The notes under the pieces are model-generated. The model saw nothing but the letters and a program-made list of their open reading frames with translations, was not told where the DNA came from and searched no databases. This document shows, in pieces, positions 52,261 through 59,459 of a DNA stretch of 64,000 bases. A program made the translations under genes and the position numbers. Positions within the stretch are counted from its first letter, which is position 1; each line of letters opens with the position of its first letter. This DNA comes from Arthrobacter sp. ok362 (GTDB lineage Bacteria > Actinomycetota > Actinomycetes > Actinomycetales > Micrococcaceae). The stretch covers positions 62,001 to 126,000 of the forward strand of contig NZ_FNGC01000004.1 of NCBI RefSeq assembly GCF_900102785.1, in the 5' to 3' direction.

Positions 52261-54423
52261 CTATCCGAGGGAACCTGTTGACGGCACGGACTTTCCGAGA
52301 ATTGGTCCCAGCAATTCGCTGAATTCATCATTCAGATGGTTCGTGTCGAAGTAGACAACCACTCCCCCGATCACCGCGTAGCAGTCTCGACGGTCGCAGA
52401 AGTGGTCCGTCAGGTCGATCAGGGAAACGTCGGGATTTCGAGCAGACCGGGCGGCCATAGTGAGCGGATCCTGCGGCTGCGCCGCTGCCAGCGGAACAGC
52501 GCACTGGGCCGGATCGGCCTCCTTCAAGGACACGCAGTCCGCGGCTCTCACCCCGGCATTCAACGGAGGGTCCGCCAGCACGTAAACTTTGGCGCCGGCA
52601 TCCGTCCACTTCTTCCAGGTCCGCTGGAACCCATCGCCAAACTGTTGCGGTTCCGGGACCCCAGAGCCGTCGTCGACTTTTTCATCCCGGGCGAATGCGG
52701 ACGAAAAGACAGCGGCCGGCCGGTCCTTGGCCACGGCATCGGCAACGGCCGCAGACCAGTCCATGCACCGCTTCGCTTCGGCCCGGTCGGTCTTGCCCTC
52801 ATAACCAATGAAACGAACGTCAGCCACGGGGCAGCCGCCGAGCATGGCCGTCTTGACGAGCCAATGCCGCTGCCGGGCCAGGGCAAAGATGGCACCCTGC
52901 CACTGCTGGGCGTGGGAATCCCCCACCAGCCAGACAACCTTGGGGTTCGGCCTGCCGGAGGAGAAATCACACGAAACGTGCGTCTTAGTTCCGCCCGCCA
53001 TCAGGGCCGTGAGTGGCGCCCCGCATTCCGGCGCCAAGTTCCAGTACTGGTTTGCCTTTGTCATGACGGGAACGGTGGCCGGCCCGAAGGGGCTAGGGCA
53101 GTTTGCCCCTGGTTCCATGGCCCTGGGTCCACGACAGGGCGAACGGTCTGCTGCGGCGATAGCTTCCTCCGCGGCAGCGCTCTGGACCCCCCAGGCCCAG
53201 GTTTGGCCTGCCGCAATACAGCCGATGACCGCTGTGCCTGCCGCCAACGCTAGGAAGCTCCGGCGGTTACTGAGGGCCAGGATCCGGGCTTTCTGCCCGC
53301 GGTCTTCGACAAGGACCTTGGTGACGGCGGCTAGGGCGGCCGAAACCAGTACGATGGCCAGCTTGTCGACCGAACTCAGTTGCCTGTCCAGCACGAACGG
53401 GGCAACAACAATAAGCGGCCAGTGCCACAGATAGACCGAATACGAAATATTGCCAAGATACTGGACAGGGCCTCGGGCAGTCACCTTGTCATGCACCAAG
53501 GGCCCGCCTCCCCCGCTGGCGATGACCAGTGCAGTCCCCAGCACCGGCAGGAGCGCGGCGACGCCGGGGAAGTCGGTTTGCTCGGTAAAGAACAGACCGG
53601 AGAGCAGTATCAGGGCCAGCCCGGATATGGATGCCGCATTGGCCGCTGCCCGCCCGAAGGAGAGCCTGGGTCCAGCGACCGCGATCAACGCACCGGCACC
53701 GAACTCCCATGCACGGACAGGGGTCGCAAAGTAGGCCTGGTTGTGGGCGAACTCAGTCATCAGCACAGACACGATCAGGCTTAGAACGCAGAGCGCACCG
53801 ATACCGAGGCCAAGCACCAACTCCCGGCTCCGCTTCAACCGACGCGCGAGCAGGAAAAGTCCGACCAGAAGCAGCGGCCACAGCAGATAGAACTGCTCTT
53901 CTACTGACAGGGACCAGTAGTGCTGGGCTACCGTAGCGGACTGCGTCGACGCCGAGTAATCGACAGACTTGGCGGCCAGTACCCAGTTTTCGCCGTAGAT
54001 GGCGCTGGCCACGATTTCCTGGGCAGTTGTCAGCCAGCGGGAGAACGGAAGCCAGATCATGACCGCGGCGCTGGCTGCTGCCAGCACCAGGGATGCGGCC
54101 GGCAGCAGGCGCCTCACCCGCCGGGCGTAGAACGAAGTGAGGCGCAGACGGCCCGTTGCCGACAGCTCCTTGTCCAGGTGCGAAGTGATCAGGTAACCGG
54201 AGATGACAAAGAACACGTCCACGCCCACGTAACCGCCGGTCAGCCTGGCGGGCCACAAATGGTTCAGCACCACCAGGCTGACGGCCACCGCCCGGAGCGC
54301 CTGGATGTCGGTGCGAAAAGCTGCCCGCCCCGTCCGTACTGGTGGAGAATCCGCAGGTGGGGACTCGGACAGTGCTGGTGGAGAATCCGCAGGTGGGGGC
54401 TCGGACAGTAGTGCTTTGGGCAT
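52261..54423 (-). CDS. Membrane acyltransferase with C-terminal SGNH domain (OafA-like)
   Basis: The 720-aa protein starts with a Pro/Ser-rich N-tail containing a 12-residue duplication. Acyltransferase-3 follows with about ten helices (AFRTDIQALRAVAVSLVVLNHLWP, GYVGVDVFFVISGYLI, FYARRVRRLLPAA, HYWSLSVEEQFYLLWP), then an extracytoplasmic SGNH hydrolase domain from ~residue 455 with the nucleophile motif GDSHAQQW and the C-terminal catalytic DTNHLND. Such proteins O-acetylate cell-envelope polysaccharides or other exported glycans. TATCGT lies 7 nt before the ATG (leaderless layout). Confidence 0.92.
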   Translation of the reverse strand: MPKALLSEPPPADSPPALSESPPADSPPVRTGRAAFRTDIQALRAVAVSLVVLNHLWPARLTGGYVGVDVFFVISGYLITSHLDKELSATGRLRLTSFYARRVRRLLPAASLVLAAASAAVMIWLPFSRWLTTAQEIVASAIYGENWVLAAKSVDYSASTQSATVAQHYWSLSVEEQFYLLWPLLLVGLFLLARRLKRSRELVLGLGIGALCVLSLIVSVLMTEFAHNQAYFATPVRAWEFGAGALIAVAGPRLSFGRAAANAASISGLALILLSGLFFTEQTDFPGVAALLPVLGTALVIASGGGGPLVHDKVTARGPVQYLGNISYSVYLWHWPLIVVAPFVLDRQLSSVDKLAIVLVSAALAAVTKVLVEDRGQKARILALSNRRSFLALAAGTAVIGCIAAGQTWAWGVQSAAAEEAIAAADRSPCRGPRAMEPGANCPSPFGPATVPVMTKANQYWNLAPECGAPLTALMAGGTKTHVSCDFSSGRPNPKVVWLVGDSHAQQWQGAIFALARQRHWLVKTAMLGGCPVADVRFIGYEGKTDRAEAKRCMDWSAAVADAVAKDRPAAVFSSAFARDEKVDDGSGVPEPQQFGDGFQRTWKKWTDAGAKVYVLADPPLNAGVRAADCVSLKEADPAQCAVPLAAAQPQDPLTMAARSARNPDVSLIDLTDHFCDRRDCYAVIGGVVVYFDTNHLNDEFSELLGPILGKSVPSTGSLG
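54339..54410 (-). repeat. 36-bp tandem duplication at the 5' end of the acyltransferase gene
   Basis: Two adjacent 36-bp units (54339-54374 and 54375-54410) differ at two positions only. They encode SESPPADSPP repeats in the disordered N-terminal tail. Being in frame, copy-number change would merely lengthen the tail. Confidence 0.92.
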
Positions 54424-54631
54424 GGGGAAAACGATAGTGCATCCGGCGCGACGGCACGGCGACCGGTAGAGCCTCCGGGTGAACGGCGCTCCAGGCGCGT
54501 TAGCGTCCGGCCATCTGACGGTTCGCGTGGACCATGGCCACGGGAACGGTCAGAATCGTTCGACGCCGAATATGCACCGTTTCCAGGAATTCGTTGCGGA
54601 TCGCCTCGGATGGACCGACGCAGTCAACGTT

Positions 54632-55738
54632 CTACGTTCGGTATGTACCGGCATCATGAGGACCCGAACCAGGTTGTGATTGCCTGGCCGAGTCCGCGCT
54701 GATGTCGGTCTCCCACGTGTTGCGAAGCACGCGGGCAGCCACCGGGTGGCGCTCGGCGTGGTAGGTGTCCAGGAGGCTTTCCGGGGCAGCTTCCTTGACC
54801 ACCAGTGCCAGTTTCCATCCCAAATTCACAGCATCCTGCACCCCCAAGTTGAGGCCCTGCCCGCCGTCCGGGGCGTGCACGTGGGCGGCGTCGCCAGCAA
54901 GGAGGACCCGCCCGGCGCGGTAGGCCGAAGCTTGCCGTGCCATATCTGTAAACCTGGAGATCCACGTGGGGCTGTGTGCCCTGAAGTCGGTCCCGCACAC
55001 GGCGGTGAGCGCTGCGCTGAGCTCGCGAAGGGTGGGTTCGCTCCCGGACCCTACATGCTCTTCGGTCACCATGACCCCTACCGGCCCCGTATCCGCATAG
55101 ACAATCTCGCCGTCCACGATCTCGTACTCCAACCGGCCGAAGGCATGAACGCCAAAAGCGTCCTGGTGGACGCCCCACTCTGGCTCCTCGGCCATTTCCA
55201 CCTCGGCGATCAGGCTGCTGGTAGTCGGATCCCACCCGGGGAACCCGATGCCGGCTGCCTTGCGGATCAGGCTGCGGCCTCCGTCGCACCCAACAACAAA
55301 TTCGGCACCCAGCTTCCGGCGGCCGGAAAGCCTGACGTCGACGCCGGCGCTGTGCTGTGCGAAACCAATGACTTCACGTCCGCGGTACATCGTCACGGCC
55401 AGCTCCGCTACCCAGCCGGCCAGTGTGCGTTTCATGGTGTTCTGCCACAGCCCAAGCCCGTACGGGTGCCGGGTGGGAAAGTCGCTGATGTCCAGGCCGG
55501 TGGAGCCGAACTTCGCCACTTGTGCGATTTGTCCCTGCGAAATGAACCGGTCGGCAATGCCTCGCTGATCGAAGACCTCGATGGTTCGAGCGTGCAATCC
55601 ACCTGCGCGCGCACCAGGGAGGTCCTGGCTGGGACGCCGCTCGACAATGGCGACGTCAATTCCCGCCAACGCCAACTCGCCCGCCAACATCAGCCCCGCT
55701 GGCCCTCCCCCGACGATCACCACCGCATGGTCACGCAT
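54632..55738 (-). CDS. FAD-binding monooxygenase, C-terminally truncated
   Basis: The 368-aa class A flavin monooxygenase has VVIVGGGPAGLMLAGELALAG, GARAGGLHARTIEVFDQRGI, DG motif FVVGCDGGRS and GD motif VLLAGDAAHVHAPDGGQGLNLG. It resembles rifampicin- and anthracycline-type hydroxylases. Relatives continue past HPVAARVLRNT for about 100 residues with a thioredoxin-like domain. Here the frame instead ends 25 polar residues later, with no continuation in other frames. It may therefore be an inactive remnant or a minimal form. The ATG at 55738 follows directly from the motif start. Confidence 0.75.
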   Translation of the reverse strand: MRDHAVVIVGGGPAGLMLAGELALAGIDVAIVERRPSQDLPGARAGGLHARTIEVFDQRGIADRFISQGQIAQVAKFGSTGLDISDFPTRHPYGLGLWQNTMKRTLAGWVAELAVTMYRGREVIGFAQHSAGVDVRLSGRRKLGAEFVVGCDGGRSLIRKAAGIGFPGWDPTTSSLIAEVEMAEEPEWGVHQDAFGVHAFGRLEYEIVDGEIVYADTGPVGVMVTEEHVGSGSEPTLRELSAALTAVCGTDFRAHSPTWISRFTDMARQASAYRAGRVLLAGDAAHVHAPDGGQGLNLGVQDAVNLGWKLALVVKEAAPESLLDTYHAERHPVAARVLRNTWETDISADSARQSQPGSGPHDAGTYRT

Positions 55739-55924
55739 TCTGCTGCTCCGTTCTCCAAGTTTGGCCTTCGCGATTATGCGGCGCCGCCCCGGCCTTGCCG
55801 CAAGCCCCGGCACAGGGGATACATTGGAAATGGAAGGCCACCGTCTTACCTCCCCACGGCGCCGTCTCACGCGGGTCCGGATATCGACTGCATTCGCATC
55901 GAGCGTCTCCGTACACTGTGTTTC

Positions 55925-56302
55925 ATGACATCCCGTATCAGCGAACTGGTCCTCAACTGCGCCGACCCCGAACGGCTCGCACGGTTCTGGAGCGAGGTCC
56001 TCGGCTACGTCGAGCTCGACCGGGAGGATGGTGCGATCGAGATCGGCCCGCCCGACGCCGGGTTCGGCGGCCTGCAGCCCACCATCATCCTGAGCCCCAC
56101 CAGCGACCCACGGACCGGAAAGCTCCCCCTGCACATCGACGTCAACCCCGTCGACCGGGACCAGGACGCCGAGCTGGAACGGTTGCTCGCCCTCGGCGCC
56201 CGTCCCGCCGACGTCGGGCAGACTGGCGACGAGCAATGGCACGTCCTGGCCGACCCTGAGGGCAACGAGTTCTGCCTCCTGCGCAAGCGGCTGGAGCCCT
56301 GA
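55925..56302 (+). CDS. VOC family protein (glyoxalase-like)
   Basis: The 125-aa protein has the ISELVLNCADPERLARFWSEVLGY N-module and LPLHIDVNPVDRDQDAELERLLALGARPADVG, with the end WHVLADPEGNEFCLLR. This is the common actinobacterial glyoxalase-like domain of unknown substrate. TACACT 7 nt before the ATG suggests a leaderless transcript. It is divergent from the truncated monooxygenase gene (about 185-nt gap). Confidence 0.87.
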   Translation: MTSRISELVLNCADPERLARFWSEVLGYVELDREDGAIEIGPPDAGFGGLQPTIILSPTSDPRTGKLPLHIDVNPVDRDQDAELERLLALGARPADVGQTGDEQWHVLADPEGNEFCLLRKRLEP

Positions 56303-56440
56303 TCCGAAGATGTGCCAGTAGGCCCCAGCGAGTCGCACCGGATCGCTCTCACGGACGGGCATCGGGGGCTGCTCCGCGAAGAGGCTCGGACGGATTTGGG
56401 TGTCCTGCGCGACGAGATCTTAGGTCGGGGCGCCGCTAGG

Positions 56441-56668
56441 TCATGTATTCGGGTCGGCCGTGGACGTTGCGTACTCCGGGCGCCCACGAGGCCGATAAGT
56501 CTGGATGGTTATGCCACGAGATGTGGTCCGCGAGTTGACCAGATCGAGCGCGATGTCCGGACCGGAATCGGGGAAGAGCCGTGTGCCTTGGCCGACGACG
56601 ACGGGATAAGTGAGCAGGTCGAGCTGGTCGACCAACTCGTTGGCGAGCAGCCATCGGACGAGGGCGCC
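56441..56668 (-). pseudogene. C-terminal fragment of a dihydrofolate-reductase/RibD-domain protein
   Basis: About 76 codons read GALVRWLLANELVDQLDLLTYPVVVGQGTRLFPD and end in YRPRGRPEYAT, the well-known C-terminal third of the actinobacterial DHFR-like (RibD C-domain) family. The N-terminal two thirds with the NADPH-binding residues are absent; the sequence before it belongs to a different small gene. It is a truncated remnant. Confidence 0.78.
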
Positions 56669-56711
56669 GCTGCTGCAGGACGGCGGACAAAGCGCCATGG
56701 CTCCCTGTCGC

Positions 56712-56867
56712 TCAGCGACCTTGGGCGTAGAAGTCGCGGAGAACGGCAGCGAATATCGGCCGCAGCTGCTTTGGACGTGTCACGGAGCCTGCATCTCGAA
56801 GGATTGCTGTGTCAACGTCAGCCAGAAAGACATCAGGGGACACATGCCCATCCGGAACGCGGATCAT
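56712..56867 (-). CDS. Small protein (51 aa) coupled to the upstream gene
   Basis: Its ATG overlaps the stop of the 94-aa gene as ATGA. The protein reads MIRVPDGHVSPDVFLADVDTAIL and ends AAVLRDFYAQGR, with protein-like composition and an amphipathic helical C-terminus. No family is recognised. It is supported only by the overlap and composition. It could also be the tail of the upstream gene split by a frameshift. Confidence 0.45.
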   Translation of the reverse strand: MIRVPDGHVSPDVFLADVDTAILRDAGSVTRPKQLRPIFAAVLRDFYAQGR

Positions 56868-57148
56868 CCAGACGTACCCCCGGGCCGCGGCGGGACGTCG
56901 GCGTCCCGGAGGTAGGAATCGATGTCGTCATCGACTCCTTGCCGGTCCGCGGCGGTGAATGGACCCTCGAAGTGGTGCCGAACACCATCATGCTCGATGT
57001 AGCCAGTGACCACCCTGTCCGCGTCAGAGGACGGGTGGCGGCGCAGGTTTTCCCGGCCGGCTGCCCACCCAATGAGCGCACCCCAGCCATTCTCGGGCAG
57101 CTCCACCCAGGATGCTGAGGGCCCGGCTTCCTGTACCTCACTCCACAT
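56864..57148 (-). CDS. Small hypothetical protein
   Basis: The 94-aa protein starts with ATG at 57148 (GGAG 5 nt upstream). It has an SWVELPENGWGALIGWAAGRENLRRH segment, a TGYIEHDGVRHHFEGPFTAADRQGV segment and an acidic DDDIDSYLRDAD end. I do not recognise a family. Its stop overlaps the start of a 51-aa reading frame (ATGA), suggesting a two-gene unit. Confidence 0.6.
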   Translation of the reverse strand: MWSEVQEAGPSASWVELPENGWGALIGWAAGRENLRRHPSSDADRVVTGYIEHDGVRHHFEGPFTAADRQGVDDDIDSYLRDADVPPRPGGTSG

Positions 57149-57273
57149 GGTTGCTCCATATTGGTTCTGGTGCGCGTGCAAGGAGAGACTCGCGCTTGAG
57201 TTCCTGTTGGATGCAGAGCGCCGGCCAAGACTACGTCAAGCTTATGGTTCCGGCGCCCTGAAGGAGCAGCGCC

Positions 57274-57576
57274 TTAGCCTTCGCACTCGATGCAGTATGA
57301 GCGGCCATTGCTTTCGCGCGCGAGCTGGGACCGGTGCCGGACCAGAAAGCAGGAATTGCAGGTGAACTCGTCCTCGGCCTGCGGAACCACTTGGACGATA
57401 AGTTCCTCGGCGACGAACTCTCCGCCGGGGGTGATGGCATCATCCAGCGCGTCGGATTCGTCGAGCTCGCGGACGACGCTGCGGGCATCCGGGGCGTTCG
57501 CGGATTGCAAGGCCTCCAGAGACCTGTCCTGTGATTCCTTGACGTCGGAACGGACTTCGTCGTAATCGGTTGCCAC
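57274..57576 (-). CDS. DUF4193 family protein
   Basis: The 100-aa actinobacterial protein has the family's MATDYDEVRSDV-like start, acidic middle (DESDALDDAITPGGEF) and a C-terminal zinc-ribbon-like pair of cysteine knuckles (CNSC and CIEC separated by ~19 residues, in FTCNSCFLVRHRSQLA and YCIECEG). The GTG at 57576 is chosen because homologues begin there; the residues before it look non-coding. The role is unknown; the family is widely conserved and usually monocistronic. Confidence 0.9.
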   Translation of the reverse strand: MATDYDEVRSDVKESQDRSLEALQSANAPDARSVVRELDESDALDDAITPGGEFVAEELIVQVVPQAEDEFTCNSCFLVRHRSQLARESNGRSYCIECEG

Positions 57577-57988
57577 TTTGGTGCTTCTCTCTTCCGTGAC
57601 GATCATGTCTGACGATCTTGTCTGACTCCAGTCCAACACAAACCAGGGCGCCCGTATTCCCCGCTCGACAGGGAGTGGCAGGCGGCTTCTAGCAGCCGGA
57701 AATTGGTCCCAAGCCGTGGCCGCTGGACCAGCGGAAACTTCCTTGGCCGTGTCCCGGCGCACCCATCCCTTGTAGCGCCATGGAAAACCGCGTCAAAACT
57801 GTGACTTCCTTGGTTTTGCCTGTGAATCATCCGCGGGTCCTTGCGCGGATATGGTTGCCTTCGGCAAGCTGTTGCTCACTTGGTGAATTGATCAAGTACA
57901 AGGAAACCGACGGCGAGGATGCTGTCCGACCCCGCCGCGGCGATGCCGCCGCCCGGGCACGAACCCGCAGAACGGGAGGGCACGCAAT
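57577..57988. other. Intergenic region between DUF4193 and the calpain-like gene
   Basis: These 412 bases separate divergent genes and show no convincing coding frame. A GGGAGG ribosome-binding site lies just before the calpain-like start. An ACTTG-N10-CAAGT dyad near 57879 is the only small symmetry noted. No clear -35/-10 pair was found by eye. Confidence 0.5.
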
Positions 57989-58888
57989 ATGCAACGTGCA
58001 GTATCCGGGCCGGCCAAACTTCGCGCCATCGTCATTTACTCGTTGATTGCCGCAGTGGTAAGTCTTGGAATTACGTTCATTTTCACTTCCCGGTCGACAG
58101 TTGCGCCGTTTATTGGAGCATCCGGGCCTGCCGGGGGTAATCCTTCAGTGTCTGGGCGCGCTACTTACCAGAGAGTCCCGAATCAGGTCCTGTTTGCACT
58201 TGATAGCGCCGGTAACCCGAATATCTCCGGAGACCTGACGAATATCGAGCAAGGTGACGCGGGCGATTGCTATTTCCTGGCAGCTCTAATGACAGTGGCC
58301 GCGCGATCGCCTGAGACCGTTCTGCACATGGTTCACGATGACGGCAACGGGACCTACACTATTTCGTTCCACAGCAGGTATGACGGCGTACCCAATCCGG
58401 TGACGGTGACCGTCAACGGCGATCTTCCGTATCGCCGCGACAAACCCTTCGAAAATGGCATCGAAACTATCGACGGCAAAAACGTTTCATGGGCGGCGAT
58501 TATCGAGAAAGGTTGGGCGGCGGCAAACGGCAACAGTTATAAGGGCATCGATGGCACCGACCTCAGTAACGCCCAGGACCACGATGTGCATAATGGCCTG
58601 TATGCCATCACCGGCGAGGCGGGCGTCGACCGCAACCCCGGTGGCCCCATGACAGAGGTGAGCTTTGCGCAGCTCGAGCAGGATTTCACGAGCGGCCTGA
58701 TAACACTTGGAACCTCTAACTCCCGCGGGAAGCTGGTGTCCGACCATTCCTACGCATTGCTGGGCGTGAGTTCTTCCGACCAAACCGTCGTGGTGGGAAA
58801 TCCGGAGGGCGGCCAAGAGACGCTGTCGTTTGAGACCTTCCAGTCCACGAATATTAACCAATACATCGCGATACCGGCATATCCCTAG
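57989..58888 (+). CDS. Membrane-anchored calpain-like (C2 family) cysteine protease
   Basis: The 299-aa protein has one N-terminal membrane segment or uncleaved signal (residues ~13-33), a linker, then a calpain catalytic domain. The oxyanion glutamine and nucleophile are in EQGDAGDCYFLAAL (Gln88, Cys94), the catalytic His253 in SDHSYALLGV and Asn271 in VVVGNPEGG. The complete triad predicts an active extracytoplasmic thiol protease. There is no C2-like or penta-EF-hand domain, so calcium control is not evident. Codon use is somewhat less GC-rich than neighbours. GGGAGG lies before the ATG. Confidence 0.88.
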   Translation: MQRAVSGPAKLRAIVIYSLIAAVVSLGITFIFTSRSTVAPFIGASGPAGGNPSVSGRATYQRVPNQVLFALDSAGNPNISGDLTNIEQGDAGDCYFLAALMTVAARSPETVLHMVHDDGNGTYTISFHSRYDGVPNPVTVTVNGDLPYRRDKPFENGIETIDGKNVSWAAIIEKGWAAANGNSYKGIDGTDLSNAQDHDVHNGLYAITGEAGVDRNPGGPMTEVSFAQLEQDFTSGLITLGTSNSRGKLVSDHSYALLGVSSSDQTVVVGNPEGGQETLSFETFQSTNINQYIAIPAYP

Positions 58889-58917
58889 AAACGGACTTTT
58901 GAACAGCTGCCGCGCCC

Positions 58918-58937
58918 ATAGCTGGCTGGCCAGCTAT
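58918..58937. terminator. 20-bp palindrome at the convergent ends of two genes
   Basis: ATAGCTGGC (58918-58926), TG, GCCAGCTAT (58929-58937): perfect 9-bp arms covering the DUF6480-type gene's stop and 30 nt after the calpain-like stop. It could end both transcripts. The two-base centre makes a tight hairpin, so this is uncertain. Confidence 0.5.
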
Positions 58938-59185
58938 TCGTCGTGGCCCTGGTCCCCGCTCATCTGGTCCTCGGCCGGAGGCGTCTCTCCCGGAGGCACT
59001 CCCCCGCCTGGCTCCAGTCCTGTGATCTTGCCGCTGAGCGGATCCGGGTTGGCCGAGGAGGCGTGGTCGGTGGCCCCGTCACCGCGGGTGTCCGGATGCA
59101 CCGGGCGCTCCACGCTCTCCGCGCTCTCCGCCTCCTGAGGAGGATCCGGGTTGGCCGGGTCATTTTCGGGATGAGAGGTGCTCAT
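58934..59185 (-). CDS. Small acidic Pro-rich protein (DUF6480-like)
   Basis: The 83-aa protein of low complexity begins MSTSHPENDPANPDPP. It has ITGLEPGGGVPPGETPPAEDQ near the C-terminus, the recognisable core of a short actinobacterial family often annotated as DUF6480. It is predicted disordered with no membrane segment. The ATG at 59185 has GGGAAGG upstream; an earlier in-frame start adds residues that look non-coding. Function is unknown, though members are often near stress genes. Confidence 0.78.
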   Translation of the reverse strand: MSTSHPENDPANPDPPQEAESAESVERPVHPDTRGDGATDHASSANPDPLSGKITGLEPGGGVPPGETPPAEDQMSGDQGHDE

Positions 59186-59459
59186 GGTTGTGCCTTCCCT
59201 CGTGTGGCGACTCTGGACTATTTGTAAGCATGCTGATAATTCTGTAACCGTCAAGACCGGGAATCCGAGACGGTGACACGACGTGAGGGAGCAAAGCGAT
59301 GGACGACACCGACGAGGAACCCCGCCGGAGCTGAACGGTCACCATCCCGCCCCCGCCACGGGCACGGAGGACGGCTCGCGCCTCCGGCACCCGGACACCA
59401 AGCAGCAAAGCGGCCGCGTCGGCCTGAAAGTGTCGGCCTGAATTTAGAGAAGGAGTGAC

